Below, piece after piece: positions 15,907 through 26,047 of a DNA stretch of 64,000 nt. Every line of letters begins with the position of its first letter. Position 1 is the stretch's first letter. A program made the translations under genes and the position numbers. The stretch is from Muricea muricata (Eukaryota; Cnidaria; Anthozoa; Malacalcyonacea; Plexauridae). The stretch lies in NCBI GenBank assembly GCA_963855995.1, contig OY979725.1:8704883-8768882 (forward strand). Reading direction: 5' to 3'. A model generated the notes under the pieces. It saw only the letters and a program-made list of their open reading frames with translations. It did not search any database and was not told where the DNA came from.

Positions 15907-17842
15907 GTAAGCTGCACTGTTTGAAGTTTATTACTAAGTTTTTAATTCTAAATATACCAGTCTCACCCGCTAATCGTTTTTTCCATGCAAATTCTATTCG
16001 AAATTTCCCGTCAAAAAATTATAGCTTTCAATCACGATTATGCATTAACAATGTAATATTTGATCTCACGAATCACGACAAACGTCTTTGTACAGTATGT
16101 TATCTTAAACAAAAATAATTCCAGCTGGACTGAGAAAACGAAACACGCCGAGGCAATTAAAGAAATACCTGGAAAGCTCTGGTTATCTGTGCATCATTTC
16201 AGTTTGGCCAGTGAGTTTAGCGTGACATTCTAGCCTGGTCCTCACTAGCGACATAAGGATAAGCAGCATAACAAAAGAGAACTTTTCCTCAGAGGTTTAC
16301 GAAGACAAAGCAGAAAAAGAATTTTCTTTTGTATTTGCTTTTGTTTTACCACATCTTATGTCTGTAGTCTTATGCTTGGGCTTTTTACTGCGCATTTCTT
16401 TGTTTTGTTCCTAGCTTGTGCTCATGTCGCTAGTAAGGATCAGACTTTTACGTGTGTCTCAATATACTTTTACGTCGGTCTGCACAATGCACCACAAGCA
16501 GTGAGGTCATGTTGATGCACTGAATGCTAAACATAAGACATTTCCGAACGGCACTATTATTTATACGAGCCAGGAACAAAAAGTCAAAAAGTATTTTAAT
16601 TTATTTCTTGATTTTGAAACAGGCCAGATTCGTTTGCGGATACTGAAAATGAAGATAAAAACAAGGATGACACACAACACATTATTTATAGTGATGCATG
16701 CTCACATAATTCCTTTCTTTCAATACAGAGAGGGTGCTTTGGAGAGTGTAAAGGACACACAATTAAATGATGATGACGAACCGGAAATGTTCAAGCGTGC
16801 CCCATTTTGGAGAAGGCGACGACGTCGTCGTCGTCGTAGACGTGTCAGCAAATTTATTGACAAAGGATGCAAATATGCCCGTTACGAACCAAAATATGGT
16901 ACGTAATCTGCTTCCGACCATCTGCTGTGTAAAGTTGCAGTTCAGCTAGCTATCACTAAGGGCTCTAATCGAGATGGCTGATACAAAATTTTGTCCGGTA
17001 CTTTCTTGACTCATGGCAGGGAGCACTTGAACTCATAGTATAACTTCTTCGGTGGAATTTTTTTAACGCTTTTCCTTGTCGATAGAATTAGCCTTCACGG
17101 TTTGATATGCGAATAACACAACATGTGACATCACACTGTCGATGAGATTGCTTAATATTTTGTGACGTATAACAGTAGAAAATAACTCTGAAGCTTCACT
17201 TCTATATGCGTAAGCTACATCACTACAGGCCTCCTCAATTACGCGTAAAATGTGATATGGTGCTCGTATCATTTCATCCTGTAAGGGTAAAATCCCGAGG
17301 CATATGCAAATAATTTCTTGTTCATTGACTGTGAAAACAATCAATTTCTGAAGAAATGAATAATGATAATAACTTGCAATTTGCATAGCAGGACTAAATT
17401 GTCAGGCTGGCTACGCCATTGTCCGCCAGCCAAACGCCGGTTACCTTTCATTAATATATTTTGCTCATATATAAATGTTTTTGTTGTACTGTATCTCACA
17501 CGCCTGCAGAAATACTTATATTACACCATATTGCATTATACAGGCAGAAAAATATGTATTATCCATGGCCTATTTAAAGGAGATGAAGGTATGTAAATAC
17601 ATCTTATTTATCTTATATCAAAGAACTCGCGCAAGAAGCCGACAGATAAAGAAGTAAATTGTTAAAAAGAAAAGTTCAGGATAATTCTATCATGATAATT
17701 CTATCGAGTGTGTTTATTGCATAGACAGGTGGAATCTTACATCTTCAACTAGCTTAAAACTATAACTTAGATGTACAGTAAAACAAATAAAACTGAGTAT
17801 TACAAATATTATTTTGCAGAAGCTCCTGCTCCCGACGTGTAA
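15776..17842 (+). CDS. Arg-rich secreted prepropeptide, three exons (antimicrobial-peptide-like)
   Basis: Exons 15776-15906, 16729-16898 and 17820-17842 join in phase to give 107 residues. Residues 1-22 (MKSWTVLALLFAICAVLVSV, then Gly-His) are a signal peptide. Residues 23-65 are acidic (EETEDD, GDEENEDE, NDDDEPE). Lys66-Arg67 is a dibasic processing site. The predicted mature part begins APFW, then has 11 Arg (72-82), VSKFIDKGCKYARYEPKY and a short EAPAPDV end from the last exon. It has a single Cys (91). Acidic pro-region plus cationic tail is the standard layout of many antimicrobial peptide precursors, including cnidarian ones. I recognise no named family. A DNA/RNA-binding or cell-penetrating role of the Arg run cannot be excluded. 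The Arg codons mix AGA, AGG, CGA and CGT. Confidence 0.78.
16231..16450. mobile_element. MITE family T, copy 3 (in intron 1 of the Arg-rich gene)
   Basis: Left end TAGCCTGGTCCTCACTAGCG, right end CATGTCGCTAGTAAGGATCA then GACTTTTA: terminal inverted repeats with the common ACTAGCGAC core. Internal blocks match copies 1 and 2 in the opposite orientation (AGAACTTTTCCTCAGAGG). Confidence 0.75.
16729..16898 (+). CDS. Arg-rich prepropeptide exon 2: pro-region, KR site and Arg run
   Basis: Acceptor TTTCAATACAG in matching phase. The exon encodes the end of the acidic pro-region, FKRAPFW, 11 Arg and the Lys/Tyr-rich segment with the single Cys. The donor is ATATG|GTACGT. Confidence 0.8.
17330..17432. 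mobile_element. Small MITE family V, copy 1
   Basis: TGTGAAAACAATCAATTTCT, then GAAGAAATGAATAATGATAA, ends GGACTAAATTGTCAGGCTGG and CTACGCCATTGTCC. It is related to the blocks at 28125-28265 and 43679-43805, the latter with clear inverted ends. Confidence 0.5.
17820..17842 (+). CDS. Arg-rich prepropeptide exon 3: last codons and stop
   Basis: A tiny terminal exon after ATTTTGCAG. It completes Glu101 and adds APAPDV and TAA. An AATAAA at 17979-17984 follows at a normal distance. Confidence 0.72.
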
Positions 17843-17978
17843 AAGGGCACTTAAGAAGCAAAAAAAAAAAGGTCGCGATCACAATAATGTTTCGGAATAC
17901 TTTATAGACTGTCATTCATGCACTGTCATTAATTAATGTATCGTCAAAGAATTCTTGTAAATGCTGTGTTATTAATGA

Positions 17979-17984
17979 AATAAA
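17979..17984 (+). terminator. AATAAA polyadenylation signal of the Arg-rich prepropeptide gene
   Basis: AATAAA lies 137 bp after the TAA stop, on the coding strand, in AT-rich DNA. Confidence 0.65.
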
Positions 17985-18029
17985 CAAACGTTCTACAAAA
18001 AAAATTGCAATGTGATTAGTTTTATTTTT

Positions 18030-18145
18030 ATAGCGGGTAAAGCATGGAATGCGAGTATTTTAAATGGCTTCAAAAAACGACTTTTATACCCATATTGTGA
18101 GTTTATTTACAAAGAAATTTTCGATATAGATATTGTGAACTAGAT
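18030..18145. repeat. Interspersed repeat family W, copy 1
   Basis: Contains GCGAGTATTTTAAATGGCTT, then AAAAAACGACTTTTATACCC and GAGTTTATTTACAAAGAAAT. Similar ordered blocks lie at 21200-21325 and 45450-45640. Confidence 0.6.
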
Positions 18146-18759
18146 GCATACAACAACACTGCACAACAAGGTCTCCCGCAAGGTGGTAGGCATGTGTTTG
18201 CTTTTCCTCACTGTACTGTAGAATCACAGGACAACAATATGCATATAATTTCTTTTTATTTTTACATCAAGAAATTATTTCTATTTATAGTACTATAATT
18301 TCTAGTACTAGCATATAATTTCTTTTTATTTTTACATTAAAAAATTATTTCTATTTATAAAAGGTGCCTGCCAAGCTTGCCATGCCACGAAGCAATTCCA
18401 TTTTAGCATTATCTTGTGTTGTTAAGGGTGTACTAAGTACATTTCTCCATTTTGGCTCGTTGACATTTCTTGTAGACTTTTGCCAACACTTTTACTTCAA
18501 TTCTCCAAAAAAAATTAACCATGCTGTGCTTTCGAGAAAGCGATATTTAAAGTTCAATTTTGAAAAAATAACATCACCAAATGTTCATTAAACATCACAT
18601 AAGACTCTTCAAGGGTTGCCTTGATTTTTGAAGCGGTTTCTAAGTTACTGATCCCCCAAACTGCGAAAGAACGCTAGAATCTCGCAACAATCCTGGGTAC
18701 TATAGTGTGCAAATATGCTTTCAATAGCTAAGAACTCACTAAGAACTTGAAAAATCGAG

Positions 18760-19965
18760 CTGACCATTTAGATGCTGGGTTTCGTGAAGCGAACAGCATA
18801 TGCGATCTGTAACCAATCGGTCCGCAAGGCACTTTACTTTGCTATGGTTCGTAGTCAACTGGCTTACGGTAGTCAAGTATGGGCACCACAGACGGTCAGC
18901 AACATTCAAACCGTCGAACGTATTCAGCGTCGTGCTACCAAGTTCATCCTATCTCTGCCATACCGAACAGATATCTCGTACAAGGAAAGATTGCAGATCC
19001 TCGACATCATCCCTCGATGTTACTGGCACGAATATTTAGACATCGTTTACATATTTAAGTCTCATAAATGACTCTGATAGTGATAGTAACATCTCGGTCA
19101 AAGTTTCAACACGAGAAACAAGAAGTGCAAAAAAAGGGACTTTCCTAAATGTAGGAAAGTGCAGAACTGTTAACTACCAGAACAGTTATTATATCAGAGC
19201 TGCCAAAGTGTGGAACACTCTTCCAAGTTATATTAGAGACACAACTAAGTCTATAGCGTCATTTAAAACATTACTACGTAAGCACTATAAAGATCTAAGG
19301 GACAGTATTTTCAACCCCGATGACCCGAGAACTCTTAAGTCTGTTTGTGTGAAATGTCACACAAGTCGTCCTTTATGGAACTTACTATCTAGATCTTGTT
19401 GTTAGGTCAACCGAACTGCATAGTGGTCGCTTTCCCTTGTCGCGTTTACCGAAAGCAATTACCATGATGCTGATGATTACTTATCTCACGAATCCACTTC
19501 ATATTCGAGTATAGCATTCCGGTGGTTGTGGTCGGTATGCGCGGTGGGGAAAGGCGGCCATTAATTTCTTTAAGCTTTCTCGATACACAAACAATCTTAA
19601 CAGCTTCAAATTACCCAAAATATCCAGTCACGATCCTCAATTTCGTTGAGAATCAAACTTGGAAGATTAGGTTTTAGTTTATTAATTTTCTAATTATGCA
19701 GTTCAGGAACTCACTTAAAGCGGTATTAACTTGTCGTTTTGTCTTTTCATCGTCGTTTGTTCTAATTTGTGGTCTGTTAGTTTGTTTGTCTGTTTATTAT
19801 TATGTCTAAATATCCGTCACGCTTTAGTGTAAATTTATGTTATGCTTTCTGGATGTTGTGGAACGTTATTGTGTATAATTTATTTCTATAGTTTATATTT
19901 AGTAACAGTTGACCTAATTATTAATGGCAAACTTGTAAAATAAAAATAAAATAAAATAAAATATA
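18760..19965 (+). mobile_element. Degenerate 3' end of a non-LTR retrotransposon
   Basis: Frame 18772-19071 reads SQLAYGSQVWAP, IQRRATKFILSLPYR and YKERLQILDI, the typical C-terminal part of LINE reverse transcriptases. After in-frame stops near 19070 the same protein resumes at about 19175 with AAKVWNTLPSYIRDTTKSIA and SFKTLLRKHY. The DNA ends in a (TAAAA)n-type tail at about 19934-19963. The 5' part is missing, so it is a dead 5'-truncated copy. The RNA-binding zinc-knuckle-like CVKCHTSRPLWNLLSRSC lies at the end of the frame. Confidence 0.82.
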
Positions 19966-20072
19966 TGTAGTTTTAGATCAACTTTCTGATGAGGCAAGTT
20001 ATTTTTGCAAAATTGAACTTTTAATATCACCTTTTTCGAAAGATCACTTGAAATATGACCAAAGTGTTTTAG

Positions 20073-23000
20073 TTAGTAATTGATGATTCTATTGAAGAGA
20101 TTCAGCAAAAAAGAACTTTGGCGTTTTAGGTCCTTATTTACATCGTCATTATTCACAAAATGCTCAACAACTTCGTTGATTTTGTTTAAATCAAATAAAC
20201 ATAACTCACGAGAGTTATACATATGTTGTTTGGCTTTGAGTAAAAAATGCCGAGTGTTACCGTCTTTAACAGGCTGAAAGTTAGCGTCCATTATCAAATC
20301 CAATTGCCTATATTCATCTTCAAAATTCGTATTTTCTGGGAATTGTGTCTTCAGAAAGTAAAGTCTTGCGTACGAAATCGAGAAGATAAATTTGAAAAAT
20401 ATTTGGAAATTGATCCCACTGTTTGCTTCCAGAATAACCTGCAAAAATGAGCACAGATAATACACCATGCGAATTGTGCCGCAACTTATCTCGCAATTTT
20501 GTAGAAATTGTACAAACATTTTTGCTGCAAGAAGCATCAAAGAATCCAGTTCTCCACTTCGCAACGATTGCTGCAATGGATTTTTCTAGACATTGCACAG
20601 TGCACGTAAAGCCCCTTTAAAGCATCCAAATTTTCTTTGACAAATTTTATTTGTCATTTTTTTCACTCTTTAAATTCGACCGCGTCTCGGGTTCACAAAA
20701 CCCTAGGTCCCAGTTAATTATTGATAATTGCTAAGAATATATAGAGATGTTACGTCGCTGGTAACAAATGAATTCGTTCAGCACATATTCACAGATGTTG
20801 CAAAACTCATATAGTTATATACCATTGTGCACTTAAAGAGCTAAAAGTCCGGTTTTCGTCAAAGACCATGATCATGTAGCATGATCATGTAGCTATAGGT
20901 TCACAATAAGAGCCTGTTACAATACCTGACAGTGGTCGGCCCATCCTTCCATTTCTTTACAATCATCGATGCTTCGTTTTACCTTAATTATTTTAAGCAA
21001 TATGTGAAGTTACGATTTTGCAACACCTTTCCATTATTAGACCATAATATAGAGCAACAAGAATTCCTTCACGAGAACTATTGAAAGTATTTCAAGCTCG
21101 TCCAGCTCTCAATTAAACATATTAAATAGGGGATTTTTTAGACAGTGGAAATTTACATCATACACTATTTTTATGTAATATTCAGAACACGATTAGGCGT
21201 ACTTTATAAAGACATAGCCGAGCGTTTTATATGTGATAAAACACGAACTGCGAGTGTGTTAAATGGCTTAAACGACCCATTTTATACCCAGTGTATTAAT
21301 TGACAAAGCAATTTTCAAATGAATATAGATGATGTTTATGCCGAGGAAATCAAGGAAAAAGTTTTGTAGAAATTAACGTGGATATTTATTACATATATAG
21401 ACAGCCATGACTTCCTCATGTTTCTTTCATACATTTTTAATGAGTTTTTAAGGCACAAAAGAAATTTCCGGAAATAGCTTAATGATATTGAAAGGCGAAG
21501 GCCTAATGATATTCAGGAAAAGATTGTATTACAGTTTGCAAGTTGTCCAGTGGTTCGATAAAATCAAGATTTTTTACGACTTTAGAAATACGATTTAGGA
21601 AAAACTCGCCATGGAGAATAATGATTCTTTTGCTAGCCACTAATACCGATACATATCTACATATATTCCAGATTAGACTGAATATTTACATTCTTGTTGT
21701 CATAGCATACCAGTTGTAGTTCATCTGTGAGATGTTGCCAAGATCGAAGAACTCCTGAACCATTAATCCAATTATGATTGATAGATATGGTGTCTTCCTG
21801 AAATGTTTTGACGCAATGATCAATTGCGTAATGGGAAATACTTATCGCTACTCTAATAGACCATACCCATAATGACGTCATTTAGTAGTTAAGCATGTAA
21901 AACTATTTGAATATGCCAATATAATTGAATGGTTTAAGTAACAAAAAGATTATTTGTGAAATAAATATGTTAAATTATTTGTTTCATTTAATGTTCTGGA
22001 CAAATAAGGACCTAAAACAATTTAACAATATTGCCATATTTAAATAGTTTTACTCGCTTAACTACTAAATGACGTGATTATGGGTAAGATCTATTGAGAA
22101 ATCATTGATTCGGAAATACACAATATCTTACCATATTGATCACTTGATGATACCAGCAACTAAAAGATGAACACAGATCGAACATTCAAGTGGGGGTGAG
22201 CACAAAAGGGGCATCTTCTTCTTTAGCGTACGTGAACCTACAGCCGATTTACGTTTGAGCAAAGTTTTCGCGTTTTTTTTTTGTTAGCACAATATAGCGT
22301 ACCTTGGAACAAATATAATTTCTCCCTCTTTTTGGTGAACTACTAGTGGTTGCGGTGCTTTGTCGAAGTGTGGAAATTTTTTAACGTCATAAACTTCAGG
22401 AGACATGACGTCATATACAAGATTGCCACAATTGTCCTTTAAATATTTCTCGGATCCAGGGGGGTAAAGGATCCATTTTTTATGACCACATATATTTGCC
22501 GACCAACTGTACGATCTAAAAAATTTACGTTCGATTGTAAAGGCTCATCTAGACTGCGTAGCCGGTGCTTTATCAGGGAGAGGATTCTCGCAATCCTGTA
22601 CAGAGAGTGCAGAATGTATTCAACACAGTTCTTACCTGAACACATCAGCATGGAATGGTGTCCTAGATAACATAAGATGCAACTGGAATTATCACAATTT
22701 TGGAAATACAGTATATGTATACATGCAGGCATTGGCCATTAGGCCCTTAGGACTGATTTGAAGAATAGAAGAAGATGGCTCACCAAAAAGCAACAGCTAT
22801 TGTTATCGTATAATGATCTAAACCTAAATATATAACAAAGAAAGACCACAACTCCACAAGCTGGTTTGACAGCAGTTACGGTTCAGCCAACAAATATCGT
22901 TGAAACAAATTTATCTGCTTGGGTTCGCGGACTTCCCACTGCATTTATATTGGCTCTTTGTTCACTGATATTCCGGTTTCTATTGCCTTTTGTGCAGTAT

Positions 23001-25306
23001 ATTTTACACATACTGATAGGAATTATTTTATCATCTGTTTCAGCCTAAATGCCCCAAAGGTAACTGGTTAGGGGCACATGCCATCCTGCATGTGCCCCTC
23101 CCCGCTGCCTGTATGCCCATGGTTGGAAAATATAAATATATACACATACCAAGTTCCTTTGGGTCCCATATAAACAAATCTATAATCATCGTTCAAATCT
23201 GTACATTGATCCCAAAACTCGTTTAACCAATCAGATTGAAATAGAACTGGAGTTTCATATGCTTTATAATTAGGAAAGTGCCTGTAAATGTTAGAAATAT
23301 AAATGTTTGGAACGTTAAAAATCTATAAATTCAAACGAATCCAAACTCGCCAGTCACCGCAAGTTTCAACTTGTCTCGAAAGGATTTGAAAATTGCGATA
23401 CCTTTCGCTCGCGTGCAGGCAATTCGTCACAGTCGCAATATCAGGTAAATTTTCTACTTGATGGTCATTGGTTGCCATGGAATGCGTCTTACTGTTGTTA
23501 TTCACAATAGGTGTTGGTAAGGTAGTAGAACGTTCGATAGAGGTTATGAAAGGTGATGCGATTAGCGATCTGCGTGAGCGTTTTAGTTGTAATTAAATTA
23601 GAGGAATATCAATATGGACTCATTAAATTCACGTGCATGTTTTCTTTGGCTTGTCCTAGGCATTTTGTATGAGTCCATATTGATATATGCTACCTTACCA
23701 ACACCGATTGGGAATGTAGAAAACCGTCAGCCAATCAGACGCTCACGCAGACATCAACGCGGTAACAAAAAGCACGAAGATTTAAAACAATATCCATCTT
23801 TCTGACGAAGACTCAAAGCACCGAGTCGAAAGTTCAAAACAATAAACTTTTAATCCAGAAACACTAAAAATTTATTAATTTATACAAATTAAATTTTTAA
23901 TAAAAAATGCCTGGATCACAAATCTTCATTCTGCCAGGCTAATTTCTTTTAACTCAGTTGTTAAAGTTGATTTCAAAAGAAACTAGTGAGGCAGAACACA
24001 AATATGGGAACATACACCCCACTAATAACCATTCAAGTACTACCCCTGATTAAATGAAAAGACTTACTTGCAAAAGTGCCAGTCTTTAAGGTACCAAGAC
24101 TTAAAGTCTATTAAACAAACATGTTAAAACTAAAAGTCAGAAGTTTATTGAAAATCTAGCAGATTTTAGAGAAAATCAGAGTACCAGTATGATTATAATT
24201 ATATAATATAATTATGCACCATCTGTACTCCCAGCTGAGCCAGCATTATTCTTTTCTTCCCAATACTTTATGAAGTCTTTGAACAGCATGGGATGTTTGG
24301 GATGAGACTCAAACTGCACTTGATTGCAGTCAGCAACTGGAACTGTTGCCTCACCTGTAACAAGCAGTAGAAAATAATGACAACACTCAACTTCGTGCCC
24401 TGGATATATCATGTGTGATCAAACAGACACACAAGAATCAATTTCTTAACTACATCAGTTTGTTAAGAGCTTTTTACTAGTTCATGTTTTTGATAACACT
24501 GATGCCATGAATACAAAATAAGTTAATGTGCTGTTATAAATGGTGATTAAGACATTAAGTTATGGTTGTTGACAGGCATATCTTGATCAAACTCATCCAG
24601 GAAACAGTTGACATCAAGTTTCACGCCATTCTATAATTCATTTGTGACAGTAGAAAAGATGTCACCATTTATCTACTGCACAACAATTCTAATAACTTCT
24701 GGTTGCTGCAATTTTGTCAGAAACGTTGACATAGAAATCCTAGTAATATAAGCTCTGCATCAACAATTGAGCTATATATTTATGACACAATGGTAGTAAC
24801 TCAGTAATTACTAGTACATCATGCACTTAGGTAAGTTTTTGCAGAGGTGTTCTAACTCATCAATATCAAGACTATTAAGACTTGGGTTGCCTACCTTGTA
24901 CCCAGGAGGGAAAAGCCTGGGTACAAGGTTGGAAGACAGGGCCTATTAAATTATAGCTGAAGTATATTTTATCGAAAACAGTGCATGTCATGTCACACAT
25001 TTCCTAGCATTTGATAATTCCACACAATTTCTCGTTTTTCCAATTTCCACTCGTGTTGATATAACTGTATATCAACACGGAAAATGTTTTATATTTCTTA
25101 AATAGCAAACACATGATTTCTGCATGATTGTGCATACCAAATGATCGTTTCAAAAATCTAAAACATGGCTTTCCATCACTGATCCATTCTTGCCTGCTTT
25201 TCCAATTCCTTGTGAACCTTTCATCCAACAAACATGGCAAATTTTCCGCCAAGTACGTTCCCACAAATTCATTGTAAGTTATCTCAGATATTCTTGATAT
25301 TTCCAT
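20073..25306 (-). CDS. JMJD4: JMJD4, JmjC-domain 2-oxoglutarate oxygenase, ten exons
   Basis: Exons: 25306-25138, 24354-24229, 24107-24068, 23281-23150, 22662-22636, 22515-22303, 22159-22132, 21797-21711, 20982-20926 and 20438-20073. All phases match, giving 414 residues (human is about 417). Family landmarks in order are NLPCLLDERFTRNWKSRQEW, VPVADC, YLKDWHF, QSDWLNEFWD, DDYRFVYMGPKGTWTPFHAD, SYSWSANICGHKKWILYPPG, GEIIFVPS, WYHQVINMEDTISINHNWIN and NSGINF. The Fe(II) ligands are inferred as His160, Asp162 and His240. In mammals JMJD4 hydroxylates a lysine of release factor eRF1 and promotes translation termination. The usual Gly before Trp-x-His is Cys here (SCWYHQV). Exon 2 has a second in-phase donor nine bases downstream. 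The gene is divergent from PTPN23. Confidence 0.93.
21200..21325. repeat. Interspersed repeat family W, copy 2 (JMJD4 intron 8)
   Basis: GCGAGTGTGTTAAATGGCTT, then AAACGACCCATTTTATACCC and GACAAAGCAATTTTCAAA match the copies at 18030 and 45450 in order. Confidence 0.55.
21854..22096. mobile_element. MITE in JMJD4 intron 7, with about 75-bp inverted repeats
   Basis: AATAGACCATACCCATAATG, then ACGTCATTTAGTAGTTAAGC on the left, pair with GCTTAACTACTAAATGACGT and ATTATGGGTAAGATCTATT on the right. Each arm is about 75 bp, around a 95-bp AT-rich centre. There is no coding capacity. Confidence 0.8.
23505..23870. repeat. Shuffled inverted-repeat block in JMJD4 intron 3
   Basis: Three motifs on the left (GGTGTTGGTAAGGTA near 23516, CTGCGTGAGCGTT near 23571, ATATCAATATGGACTC near 23607) recur on the right as reverse complements in a different order (near 23668, 23692 and 23738). 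The block ends CTGACGAAGACTC, GAGTCGAAAGTTC and AATAAAC, a tail style seen at the 3' end of some retroelements, including Penelope-like ones. The element type is unsure. Confidence 0.5.
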
Positions 25307-26047
25307 TCACGGTGCATGTGATAACGAGTTCATTCAGATCTCGGCATGAATTCTATTGAAAAGTTGCTAATTTAGGTTTTACAAACAGGAAATGAATGAT
25401 TACGATGGACAATATTGTCAAGTTTTTACAGCCAATTCTCTTTGCAGAGCAAAACAAAGCAGCCTAACCTGAGTTCGTTGGTGTTCCCTTCTTCATACCG
25501 GTGTGAGTTGACAGAAATGGTCAAGAATAGGCGTGGGAGGCGGAGGGCTGCCAATTGGGAGGATGCCCCCAGTTCTGGCAGAAGACCAGAAGTAGCAGTT
25601 TTCAGGCAATTTCGTCTGGTAATTTGTCGGGCAAGGTATGAGGCATGGATATACTGTACGCATTCATAATAGCAAGTTGTTGGAGTAAATAAGTAGTTTT
25701 TAACGCAATAAAATTGCGTTGGTATTTTTTGGAGGATACCCCCGGACGGGGCGGATGGGGCGGACCCTGACTTTAATAGCTGACTAGTCCTATTGAAACA
25801 ATAGCAATTACATTTTAAATTTGTGTCATCAAAAGATATCTTACCTAGGCATTTTCTTTGTCCGTACGTCTACACTGTCAAATACATTAATACAATTCAA
25901 TATATTTTAAAGAACGAAGAGAAATGAAAGCCTGAATGAAAGTCTGGCCACGCATGATGTGAAGTGGAATACAATGACGTCATGTCATTTTGGTGGATGG
26001 AAAACAATTGCTGACCAAGTGATGCAAAAAAGTACGGAAATTAGAAA
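25307..26047. promoter_or_regulatory. Shared intergenic region between divergent JMJD4 and PTPN23
   Basis: About 740 bp separates the two ATGs, so both promoters and 5' leaders must lie here. No canonical TATA box is visible for either gene. Near 25702-25720 AACGCAA-TAAAA-TTGCGTT forms a perfect 7-bp inverted repeat. The 25670-25775 part has a GC-rich patch (CGGACGGGGCGGATGGGGCG) that could be Sp-type sites or repeat debris. A frame at 25415-25669 has no family features. Confidence 0.5.

Noticed and set aside
20247-20450. Plus-strand frame at 20247-20450
   Set aside because: It is antisense to the last JMJD4 exon, which is supported by alignment to the family and phase.
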